Source: Acetobacter malorum
GTDB lineage: Bacteria; Pseudomonadota; Alphaproteobacteria; Acetobacterales; Acetobacteraceae
NCBI RefSeq assembly: GCF_002153605.1
Contig: NZ_JOPG01000017.1
Location: 1 to 64,000 of the forward strand
Direction: 5' to 3'
DNA length: 64,000 nucleotides
Below the pieces are notes generated by a model, which saw nothing but the letters and a program-made list of their open reading frames with translations, was not told the DNA's origin and made no database searches. Below, piece by piece: positions 54,321 through 62,201 of this stretch (its first letter is position 1; the number at the start of each line of letters is the position of its first letter). Both the position numbers and the translations under genes were made by a program.

Positions 54321-55250
54321 TTAAAGGTCAGACAGGCGTTCGACAATCAGATCGTACACGCCATCCACATCAACTTCCCGCATGAACAGGGCGTTTTTCT
54401 TTTTATCGGTAATGCCCCACCAGTCCACCACGCTCATCCCCAGTGTCAGCGCGCTGTCGGTTTCAATTTCCACATTCACCTGACGGCCACGGTAGAGTTC
54501 GGGTTTAAGCAGCCAGAGCACGGTATTCGGGTCATGCAGCGGGCCGCCATCTGTGCCGTATTTTGTGGCTTCAAAGCGTTTTTCAAACTGCAACCATGCC
54601 GCCACAATCGGGCCAATCCGGTTGGGGATGGCCTCAATACGCTCAAGGCGTGCCTTGCTGGTGTGGAGCTGATGCGTGACATCCAGCGGGAACACCACAA
54701 TTTTCACACCGGATTCAAACACCATGCGTGCCGCATGCGGGTCCACATAGATGTTGAATTCTCCGGTTGGGGTAATATTCCCCACTTCGGAAAACGCACA
54801 GCTCATCATGACAATCTGCCCAATGCGCTCACGCAGTGCAGGCTCTTTGGCCAGCGCGAGGGCAATGTTGGTCAGCGGTCCGATTGTGCAGAGTGTGATG
54901 GCACCGGGCGGATTTTCCATCACCGTGCGGATGATAAAATCAACCGCATGGCCCGGTGTTGCTTTCCGGCTCGGCGGGGGCAGGTCCACCCCTTCAAACC
55001 CTGTTTTGCCATGCACATGGGTTGCCGTCACACCGGGGCGAATGAGCGGACGATCCGCACCTGCATGCACGGGGATATCCGTGCGTCCTACCAGATCGAG
55101 CGTCTTAAGGGCATTTTCAGTCGTTTGCTCAACGGGCACATTCCCGGCAACTGTCGTCACACCCAGAAGCTCAATTTCCGGGCTGGCGAGCGCCAGCAGG
55201 ATGGTCAGGGCATCGTCCTGCCCGGGGTCCGTATCGATAATGATCTTCAT
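54321..55250 (-). CDS. Inosine/uridine-preferring nucleoside hydrolase
   Basis: 309 residues from the ATG at 55250 (AGGAA upstream). The calcium-binding N-terminal motif IIIDTDPGQDDALTILLALA is diagnostic, and the C-terminal half contains the active-site block DGGPLHDPNTVLW. It splits nucleosides into base and ribose. It is the last gene of a three-gene minus-strand operon with cytidine deaminase and a deoxyribosyltransferase. No signal peptide, so it is cytoplasmic. Confidence 0.93.
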   Translation of the reverse strand: MKIIIDTDPGQDDALTILLALASPEIELLGVTTVAGNVPVEQTTENALKTLDLVGRTDIPVHAGADRPLIRPGVTATHVHGKTGFEGVDLPPPSRKATPGHAVDFIIRTVMENPPGAITLCTIGPLTNIALALAKEPALRERIGQIVMMSCAFSEVGNITPTGEFNIYVDPHAARMVFESGVKIVVFPLDVTHQLHTSKARLERIEAIPNRIGPIVAAWLQFEKRFEATKYGTDGGPLHDPNTVLWLLKPELYRGRQVNVEIETDSALTLGMSVVDWWGITDKKKNALFMREVDVDGVYDLIVERLSDL

Positions 55251-55286
55251 GCGTCGTTCCTGCAAAAATCTGTCTGATAACACGTC

Positions 55287-55721
55287 TCAGGCCGCGGTTT
55301 CGTCCGCGCCCGTTTCAAGGTTTTCAGGGCCAAAAGAGTGGGGAAGGAGGGCATGAAGGTCGTCTTTAAACAACTGCGTACCGTTTTCATCCACCACCAG
55401 AACACAGGTCCGTTGCGTTGCAAATTCACGGATTTTCTGGCGGCATCCCCCGCACGGCAGGCAGGGGGCTGGTCCTTTCCCGGCAACCATAATGGTCGCA
55501 ATTTTACGGGAGCCACCGGCGGCCACCATGGCGGAAATCGCCCCGGCTTCCGCACATACCCCTTCCGGATAGGCGGCGTTCTCAACATTGCAGCCTGAAA
55601 AGACCTCACCGTCTTCTGTGATTAAGGCGGCCCCCACCAGAAAGCGCGAATAGGGCGCGTAGGCATTGCTGCGGGCGGCCAGAGCTTTCTGTGTCAGGGT
55701 TGCTACGGTTTTTTCATCCAT
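55287..55721 (-). CDS. cdd: Cytidine deaminase
   Basis: 144 residues from the ATG at 55721 behind AAGGAG; an upstream start would lie further inside the neighbouring gene. Zinc and catalytic motifs are clear: GVCAEAGAI (C-A-E) and PCLPCGGCRQK (PCxxC). The N terminus (ALAARSNAYAPYSRFLVGAA) is typical of homotetrameric CDA. It converts cytidine and deoxycytidine to uridine forms. Its start overlaps the end of the deoxyribosyltransferase gene by 8 bases. Confidence 0.94.
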   Translation of the reverse strand: MDEKTVATLTQKALAARSNAYAPYSRFLVGAALITEDGEVFSGCNVENAAYPEGVCAEAGAISAMVAAGGSRKIATIMVAGKGPAPCLPCGGCRQKIREFATQRTCVLVVDENGTQLFKDDLHALLPHSFGPENLETGADETAA

Positions 55722-56346
55722 GAGACGTCTCCTTTTCCTTAGCAGCGCCATAAATCAGGTTAGCCAGATCAGAGGCCGCAGCCCGGAATGCGCTCAGGAT
55801 ATCGTCCGCGATTGCGATATCGCCGCCCGCCTGCCGGATAAACCCTTCCACCATGGCGTTTTGTAACAGACCTTCGGAATGCACGATCATGCTGTCCGCA
55901 TCCAGCCAGCGCACTCTGGCCCCATCGTGCGGGCGCTCTTCCGTCAGCGGCGTGTGCCAGGCCTGTTCAAAATAGCTCTGCACTTTTTCATGATAAAAGC
56001 GGCCATCTACCGTATAGCCCGCCATTGGCTTGTTCTGGGCGGCCATATAGCCAATTTCCACAGCGGTGCCGGGGTCCATATCCGCAGCGCGGCGGAAGGG
56101 ATCGATGCAGAAAAGGGCTGCGTCACACTCATCCATCAGGCCGCGATCCAGCTGGGCGATCAACAGGCTGGTGGCTTTGCCGGGCGGCAGCGCTTCGACC
56201 TCATCCTGGCCATCAAAAGGCGAGACACCGTGCAGGCGGACGGCCAGACAAATTTCTTTAAACGCACTGAAAAGCTGTTGTGCGTTTTTCCTGAAGACAA
56301 GGTCTCCACCAAGGTAAACCTTGGGGTAATCCTGAGTTTCGGTCAT
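55714..56346 (-). CDS. Nucleoside 2-deoxyribosyltransferase
   Basis: 210 residues from the ATG at 56346, with AGGAAAG upstream. The N-terminal PKVYLGGDLVFRKNA and the catalytic block MDPGTAVEIGYMAAQNKPM (Glu nucleophile) match the family. It swaps bases between deoxyribonucleosides or hydrolyses them. It leads the salvage operon and diverges from the RNase T2 gene, with an AT-rich gap of nearly 200 bases between them. Confidence 0.9.
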   Translation of the reverse strand: MTETQDYPKVYLGGDLVFRKNAQQLFSAFKEICLAVRLHGVSPFDGQDEVEALPPGKATSLLIAQLDRGLMDECDAALFCIDPFRRAADMDPGTAVEIGYMAAQNKPMAGYTVDGRFYHEKVQSYFEQAWHTPLTEERPHDGARVRWLDADSMIVHSEGLLQNAMVEGFIRQAGGDIAIADDILSAFRAAASDLANLIYGAAKEKETSHG

Positions 56347-56539
56347 AAAGTCTTTCCTGTTGTGGCGGCCGTGCTGCTTTTCTGGCGGGCGCAGAGTGTT
56401 ATACAAATTATGAGAAACAATACGTTTCCATTATAAAAATCATAGACACCGCACACGATGTAAGCAACACTAATAGCTTTGCACATCAGCAGGATAGCGC
56501 TTTTTCCTTTCCCCTTTCTGCGTAAGGATCAAACAGGGT

Positions 56540-57346
56540 ATGCGGGCAGTACAGTTTCTTTTTTCCGGCATGATGGCTGCCTGTTTTCTGCTGTCCGGGT
56601 GTGCTCAGCATCCTTCAGCACCGCCTGCGGGTGGGGCGGCGGATATGGCGCTCACAGCACCCCGGCATGGAGATTTTGGGCACTATACGCTTGCCCTCAC
56701 ATGGCAGCCCGGTTTCTGCACAGGGCCGGAGGGGAACTCCTGTCAGGCCGATCAACCCCACACGCCGCTTATCGGGCTGCACGGGCTTTGGGCGTCCCGC
56801 CCGTCTGATCTGATAAGGGCGCAGGTGCCCGTTACGACATGGTGGCGTAAAGGGTGCAGCCTGTATGATGGGGAGATGGCATCCGCGTTCCCCACGCTCT
56901 CCGATGGCTTGTCGCATCGTCTGTCAGAGGTCGTGGCTCATACGCACTCCAGTCTGGTGGCGCATGAATACACCAAACATGTGCAGTGCTTTGGGATGGA
57001 GGGAGAGCAGTTTTTCTCCGTCGCGTCCCGGCTGCGGGATCGGTTTGCGGAGCTTCCTTCAGCACAGCATCTGACGGCCGAGGCCGGCACGCGCGTTACT
57101 AAAGCCGAGCTAACCAGTCAGATTGAAGCAGATACCGGGCCTCTGCCGGAACGAGGTGTGCAGTTCCAGTGCAACAAGACGCAGCAAGGGGAGGCTGTTC
57201 TCTCGCAGATATGGTTCACGCTTAAACCCACGTCTCTGGACAAATTTCCAAAAACGGATGCTTTCCTCAGCAGTCCGCAAATGCAGGATAATTGCCCCGC
57301 GCAGTTTCTTGTTCCTCAGTGGACTGCTTCTGGTGCGCGTCCGTAA
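56540..57346 (+). CDS. RNase T2-family lipoprotein
   Basis: 268 residues. The lipobox FLLSGC gives an acylated Cys at residue 20. Both catalytic boxes are present: CAS I with H81 (IGLHGLW) and CAS II with H142, E143, K146 and H147 (VAHEYTKHVQCF). It cuts RNA without metal to 2',3'-cyclic nucleotides. Anchored in the envelope and placed beside nucleoside transport and salvage genes, it probably supplies them from environmental RNA. Confidence 0.92.
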   Translation: MRAVQFLFSGMMAACFLLSGCAQHPSAPPAGGAADMALTAPRHGDFGHYTLALTWQPGFCTGPEGNSCQADQPHTPLIGLHGLWASRPSDLIRAQVPVTTWWRKGCSLYDGEMASAFPTLSDGLSHRLSEVVAHTHSSLVAHEYTKHVQCFGMEGEQFFSVASRLRDRFAELPSAQHLTAEAGTRVTKAELTSQIEADTGPLPERGVQFQCNKTQQGEAVLSQIWFTLKPTSLDKFPKTDAFLSSPQMQDNCPAQFLVPQWTASGARP

Positions 57347-57347
57347 A

Positions 57348-57382
57348 AGCCTGATGCCCGTACGCAAAGCAGGCTCGTTTTT
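57348..57382 (+). terminator. Intrinsic terminator after the RNase T2 gene
   Basis: AGCCTG (57348-57353) pairs with CAGGCT (57370-57375), followed by CGTTTTTT. It lies directly after the stop and before the transporter start, so the transporter may need its own promoter or readthrough. Confidence 0.6.
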
Positions 57383-57438
57383 TGTCATCATGGGCTCAGG
57401 GTGTGTGGAAGCGCAGGCCCTGAGAGAAGGATCATTCA

Positions 57439-58674
57439 GTGCATAGTCGTGGATGCCTCGGTATTCTCCTGCTTCTGGGTATTGCGGTCTTTTTTTCAAA
57501 GGACCGGAAAAATATCAGTCTCCGCACGGTTCTGAGCTGCCTGCTGGCTCAGGTCGCGATTGGTCTGCTTGTCCTGCGCGTGCCTGTGGGGCAGCAGGTT
57601 TTGTGGTCTCTTTCTGAGGGCGTGACCAAGATCCTCTCCTGTGGGGATGAGGGGGCGCGTTTCCTTTTTGGTGCTCTGGCCAGTGACAAGATGGCGACCG
57701 TCTTCCCGAATGATGGGTTTGTGTTTGCTTTCCGGGTGCTGCCGTCTCTGGTGTATGTCAGCGCTTTGATTGCCATCCTGTTTCATGTCGGCGTCATGCA
57801 GGTCTTTGCCCGCACAACGGGAAAAATCCTGCAAAAAATTCTGGGCACGTCGCCTGTTGAATCCTTTGGGGCGGTCATCACGATTTTTATCGGCCAGAGT
57901 GAGTTGCCGGTGGCGTTGGGCCCTTACCTGCGGACAATGGCCCCGACTGAACTGTTCAGCGTGTTGTGTAGTGGGGTGGCTTCCGTTTCCGGCGCAACGC
58001 TGGTTGGCTATGTCGGGTTGGGGGTGCCGGCTCATTATCTGGTGGCGGCGTCTTTTATGGCCATTCCGGGCGGGATGATGTTTGCAAAAATCCTTGCCCC
58101 TCGCGCAGCCGGTAGCCCGGTGGATACGCTGGCTGCCGGGCGCTCCTCCTACAATCAAGCTTTTTTTGAAACCATTACCGAAGGCGCTTTGAAGGGCACC
58201 AAAACAGCTGTTGCTGTGGCGGCAACACTGGTCGCCTTTATCGGGTTGATTGCTCTGATTAACAGCGGATTTCAGGCGTTAGGGCAGGCCATTCACAAGC
58301 CATTTCTTTCGCTGGAATATCTTTTCGGCCTGTTGTTTTCCCCCATAGCCTGGCTGCTGGGGGTGCCGGCGGGGGAATGCACAATTGTTGGCTCTGTGCT
58401 GGGGCTGAAACTCGTTATTAACGAATTTGTCGCCTACCTGCATCTTGGCCCGTCGCTGCAGAACGGAGCGCTTTCTGCCCGCAGTGGGGCGATTGCGACT
58501 TTTGCACTCTGCGGTTTTGCCAATTTAAGTTCCATTGGCATTCTTGTTGCGGCCTTTGGGAGCCAGTGCCCCGAGCGTCGCGCAGAACTGGCGCATATCA
58601 GTGCCCGTGCCGTGCTGGCGGGCATGCTATCCAATTTTATGAGTGCGGCGATTGCGGGGATTATTCTTGCTTAA
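57439..58674 (+). CDS. nupC: Concentrative nucleoside transporter (CNT/NupC)
   Basis: 411 residues starting with GTG at 57439 (AAGGA 9 bases before). The N terminus HSRGCLGILLLLGIAVFFSK and the family blocks FIGQSELPVALGPYLRTM and GGMMFAKILAP, then GVPAGECTIVGSVLGLKLVI and NEFVAYLHL, are unmistakable. It is a proton- or sodium-driven importer of nucleosides with about ten membrane segments. It completes the salvage island. Confidence 0.95.
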   Translation: MHSRGCLGILLLLGIAVFFSKDRKNISLRTVLSCLLAQVAIGLLVLRVPVGQQVLWSLSEGVTKILSCGDEGARFLFGALASDKMATVFPNDGFVFAFRVLPSLVYVSALIAILFHVGVMQVFARTTGKILQKILGTSPVESFGAVITIFIGQSELPVALGPYLRTMAPTELFSVLCSGVASVSGATLVGYVGLGVPAHYLVAASFMAIPGGMMFAKILAPRAAGSPVDTLAAGRSSYNQAFFETITEGALKGTKTAVAVAATLVAFIGLIALINSGFQALGQAIHKPFLSLEYLFGLLFSPIAWLLGVPAGECTIVGSVLGLKLVINEFVAYLHLGPSLQNGALSARSGAIATFALCGFANLSSIGILVAAFGSQCPERRAELAHISARAVLAGMLSNFMSAAIAGIILA

Positions 58675-59372
58675 GGCGGAGCGGTAAACGCTGAGAAACC
58701 TTAAGCAATTAAGGCCCGTTTGTTCCTCCCAAGCTCATGTCTCAAAATATTTAGAGATCTTATGCTGGAAAATCCGCCATCCGCCTCAGAGTCGAGTATG
58801 TTTTTACTGATCAGAAATCACGAATGGGCTGTTTAGACGCTTCAGAATCCATTAGTCGTCCACGCGGTAGATCCCATGTGACAGAGGAAAAAACGGCCTG
58901 ATTCGCTCCATTTGGCGTTTAAAAAGCCAAAAGGCATCACTGACAGACTGTCCTTGCAATCGGCAAGCTTGTGAACCACAACGCACCGCTCAGTTTAACG
59001 AATTAATAGGTTCTGAGCCTAATGCGTCGGTTTCTTCTTATAGAGCGAATCTGCGTGCTGGTATAACAACTCGGGTGGCAGTGAACTCCCTGCGCAGCGA
59101 AAGTATGATGAAAACATCTAAAAAGCTAATACCCCCCCGTTATTAACCTTAAATTAACTGTATAGAGTATAAAATAATCGATTTTTGATTCCTGAAATGT
59201 GCCAAAATTACCCTTTAAAGGATCAAGATTTTTCAAAACCATCGTCTTTACTTGCAATTACAACAAGGTATGCATAAGGATATTTTCCAGATAACGTTTG
59301 CTCTCCTTAAACAGAATTGAGATCTCATACGTTGTCAGAATGTTAACTTTTCATCATGGGAGTAATTGAAGC
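58675..59372. other. Gene-poor region with insertion-sequence debris
   Basis: About 700 bases without an intact gene between nupC and the Hint protein. The left half contains the broken transposase fragment listed separately. The right part, from about 59120, is AT-rich and presumably carries the promoter of the 921-residue protein, whose GGGAG site lies at 59358-59362. No tRNA or attachment site was recognised. Confidence 0.6.
58840..58956 (-). pseudogene. Remnant of an IS5-family transposase N terminus
   Basis: The minus strand translates from about 58938 as DAFWLFKRQMERIRPFFPLS and continues HGIYRVDD before a TAA at 58852-58854. This resembles the start of IS5-type transposases common in acetic acid bacteria (FWLxxxQMxRIxPFFPLSHG followed by RVDDRR). 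After the stop the frame gives no further recognisable transposase. No full inverted repeats or target duplication could be defined. It is a decayed fragment, and it marks the locus as a past insertion site. Confidence 0.62.
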
Positions 59373-62138
59373 ATGGCGACGGGTGATCTCTATAGTTCGT
59401 TTACGTCGGGGCTATCGGCTTATGATACGACTAATGTTACTGACCTGCACAATGGCGCTGTAGTTTCAGGTTCGGTCAATGGTGCAGGAACCGGGTTAGA
59501 AACCATAGCCCTTATTGGTGGCAATGGTGGCACAAACACTACCGGTACGGTTTCTGGCGCCACTGCCGGGTATCTTGGTGTCGTGGGTGCGCAAAATCGT
59601 GGCCAATTTATTAATGGTGCGGTCATTAACTCTGGTGGTGCTGGCATTGCAGTTAATGGCGGCGTTATTAGTGGCGCAACGGTTTCCTCCGGTGGTGGTC
59701 TTTTGGTTGCGGCCGGGGTCAGTAATGTCCAAGGTGGCGCTGGGTCAGCTGGCGCTATCATAGATCCCTATGTACTCTCCGGTGGGCAGGTTGCTGTTGG
59801 TGAGTTTAGTGCCAAGGGGAGAACATTTACTGGCGCGGGCACTATTTCTGGCGGGACTTTCCAGGTTGGCGCTACGGAAATGGTTAGTTCCGGCTATGCA
59901 AGTGGTGGTACTTTCCATGGGACCCAGTTGCTACTTAACGGTGGGACAGCCGTTGGCGGCCTGTTTAATAGTGGCGGTGTGCAGCTAATTGGCGGTTATT
60001 TCCTGTCTTCTAATAATGGCTCGGGTGGTACCACGACGCGTCTTGCTAGTGTTGCAGGAACCGAAAGTGGCTGGGTTAAAGATATTGCTTCTGCTACTGG
60101 CGCAACGATTGGTAATGGCGGTACTGCTTATGTACTCGCTGGTGGTACATCAATTAGTGCTACGGTTGGTAGTGGTGGCACAGAGGTTATTTCCTCAGGC
60201 GGTGTTGCTTCTGGTATAATCGTAAGCGGTGGTACAGAAATTGTTGTAAGTGGTGGCGTAACGACCTCTGCTACCGTTGTCTCCGGCGGCACAGAAATTC
60301 TGAGCGGCGGCACTGCGGCGTCTACAAAAATTGGTAGCGGCGGCACTCAGCTTGTGAACTCCGGTGGTACAGCAATCTCGGCCGTGGTAAGTGGCGGTGT
60401 AGAGGTTGTGAGTTCAGGCGGCTCCGCCTTGGGAACGGTTGTTAGTGCTTATGGTAATTCTGTTGTCAGCGCGGGTGGTTACGTATCAGGCACTGTAGTT
60501 CGCAGCGATGGGGGGCTTGCGATTTCTGGTGTTGCGTCTAACACGATAGTCAGCGCTGGCGGTGTTGTTGAAATTGGTTCTGGTGGTAAAGCTACGACCA
60601 CCACCGTCTTGAGTGGCTCTGTATTTGTTGCCTCAGGCGGCGTTGCTTCTAACACGACAATTTCTGGCGGCACTCAGACGGTCAATGCTGGTGGCACAGC
60701 TGTTCAGTCTATTATTAATCAGGGTGGCGTGCTGAGCGCATATAATGGCGCTACGCTTTCTGGTACGGTGACTGTATCTGGGGGTGCCACGCTTGCTCTG
60801 GGCGGAAATAACGGGAATGCAAAGATTGATCTTGCCGGCACAAGTGCTCTTAATCCGGCTACCGTTGTCATTGCTGCCGGCGTTACAGATGTTCCAGAAG
60901 AATTTACGAGCTGGAGCGATGGTGATAAGATTATCTTTAATTCCGTTACTGGTGCAGCCTATGATGTGACGTTCTCTGATGCGGATCACATCTCTTTCTA
61001 CGTTAATGGCAAGCAGTATAAGCTGCATATCGATAATATTGAAAACAGCTACAAGTTCGTCACGGGTTCTTCCTTAGCGCTTGAAACATGCTTCCTGACG
61101 AATACGCTTATCCGTATGCTCAATGGGCCAGTTGCAGTACAGGACGTTCGGCCAGGTGACACCGTGATGGTGCGCAATGGCGATGCGTTTGTGCCCAGTA
61201 AAGTGAAGTGGGTAGGCAAAAATAAAGCTGTGGTTCGTGCTGATGCTGCCTATGCTGATGAAGCAGGTTATCCAGTTCTTATCGTCAAGGATGCACTGGC
61301 AGACGGCGTGCCGTTCAAAGATCTACGTGTAACACCAGAACACTGTCTGTTCATTGATGGCCAGTTCATTCCGGCGCGTATGCTCGTCAATGGTCGCAGC
61401 ATTCGTTATGACACGAATTATGCCGTTTATGATTACTACCATATTGAAACAGAAGACCATTCTGTGATCGAAGCTGATGGCGTTTTAACAGAAACGTATC
61501 TCGATACCGGTAATCGGGCGTCTTTTGCTCGTGTTGACGGTTCGGATGTTGTTACTGGCTATTTTGAGGCTTCAAAAAACTGGATTTATGATGCAGCAGC
61601 TCCGCTGGCGACCAGCAGAGAAGTTGTTGAACCAGTTTATCAGCTCCTGGTTGAGCGCAGCAAAGGTCTTGCTCTGGGCGACTTGGTAACTGATACTGCG
61701 ACGTGGTCTGATGACGCAAATCTGCATCTTGAAACAGAAGCAGGTAGCTCTATTCGCGCCATTAAGCAGAATGGTAATACAATGTCCTTTATGTTGCCCC
61801 CGGGTGTACAAAAAGTGTTCATTGCTTCGAGGACCTCTCGTCCGGTTGATGTTATTGGCGCTTTTGTTGATGATCGTCGTGAACTGGGCGTGCAAATTGC
61901 TAAAATCGACCTCCTGAGTGGCGCGGGTACTTTCTCTATTTCCAGCCATCTTGAAACAGAGACGCTGGAAGGTTGGGCTTCTCTGGAAAATAACGGGGCA
62001 CGTTGGACATCCGGTCGGGCGTTGGTTGACTTGTCGGGGGTTTCTGTCGACGGGTTCAAAATACTGACGATTGAAGTTGTTTCCACGGTTTCCTACTGCG
62101 TGGATGACCAGCAGCAGAGTATAGCTCTGCACGCATAA
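59373..62138 (+). CDS. AIDA-repeat protein with C-terminal Hint domain
   Basis: 921 residues. Residues 1-240 are Gly/Ser/Thr-rich. About 250-480 hold degenerate AIDA-type repeats of roughly 18-20 residues (GGTEVISSGGVASG, GGTEIVVSGGVTTSA), which fold as a beta-helix. A Hint (Hedgehog/intein-like) domain starts at Cys573 (CFLTNTLIRMLNGPVAVQDV) and includes RVTPEHCLFIDGQFIPARML. About 150 further residues follow. There is no signal peptide and no autotransporter barrel, so secretion is likely by a type I or unknown route. Hint domains can self-cleave. The likely role is a surface adhesin or matrix protein; this is inferred. Confidence 0.85.
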   Translation: MATGDLYSSFTSGLSAYDTTNVTDLHNGAVVSGSVNGAGTGLETIALIGGNGGTNTTGTVSGATAGYLGVVGAQNRGQFINGAVINSGGAGIAVNGGVISGATVSSGGGLLVAAGVSNVQGGAGSAGAIIDPYVLSGGQVAVGEFSAKGRTFTGAGTISGGTFQVGATEMVSSGYASGGTFHGTQLLLNGGTAVGGLFNSGGVQLIGGYFLSSNNGSGGTTTRLASVAGTESGWVKDIASATGATIGNGGTAYVLAGGTSISATVGSGGTEVISSGGVASGIIVSGGTEIVVSGGVTTSATVVSGGTEILSGGTAASTKIGSGGTQLVNSGGTAISAVVSGGVEVVSSGGSALGTVVSAYGNSVVSAGGYVSGTVVRSDGGLAISGVASNTIVSAGGVVEIGSGGKATTTTVLSGSVFVASGGVASNTTISGGTQTVNAGGTAVQSIINQGGVLSAYNGATLSGTVTVSGGATLALGGNNGNAKIDLAGTSALNPATVVIAAGVTDVPEEFTSWSDGDKIIFNSVTGAAYDVTFSDADHISFYVNGKQYKLHIDNIENSYKFVTGSSLALETCFLTNTLIRMLNGPVAVQDVRPGDTVMVRNGDAFVPSKVKWVGKNKAVVRADAAYADEAGYPVLIVKDALADGVPFKDLRVTPEHCLFIDGQFIPARMLVNGRSIRYDTNYAVYDYYHIETEDHSVIEADGVLTETYLDTGNRASFARVDGSDVVTGYFEASKNWIYDAAAPLATSREVVEPVYQLLVERSKGLALGDLVTDTATWSDDANLHLETEAGSSIRAIKQNGNTMSFMLPPGVQKVFIASRTSRPVDVIGAFVDDRRELGVQIAKIDLLSGAGTFSISSHLETETLEGWASLENNGARWTSGRALVDLSGVSVDGFKILTIEVVSTVSYCVDDQQQSIALHA
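60120..60790 (+). repeat. Degenerate AIDA-type coding repeats
   Basis: The DNA repeats the words GGTGGTAC, AGTGGTGG and GGCGGCAC with 54-60-base spacing, matching the protein repeats. The units differ too much in sequence to be a CRISPR array and keep the reading frame throughout. Confidence 0.75.
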
Positions 62139-62158
62139 ATTTTTAGTTCTTGGAAATG

Positions 62159-62188
62159 TCTCCTGTCGCTATAATAAGCGGCAGGAGA
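62159..62188 (+). terminator. Intrinsic terminator between the Hint protein and the AMP-ligase
   Basis: A 12-bp stem (TCTCCTGTCGCT with AGCGGCAGGAGA, one T-G pair) and an ATAATA loop, followed by TTTTT. The 3' arm contains AGGAG, the only good ribosome site before the start at 62202, so folding could also hide it. Confidence 0.8.
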
Positions 62189-62201
62189 TTTTTAATTTGG
62201 T

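Noticed and set aside
58957-59110. Further IS sequence to the right of the transposase remnant
   Set aside because: Words such as GGTTCTGAGCC look like an element end, but no matching partner or target duplication could be found by eye.
60120-60790. Regularly spaced DNA repeats considered as a CRISPR array
   Set aside because: Units are degenerate, keep a reading frame and encode AIDA-type protein repeats; there are no unique spacers and no cas genes.
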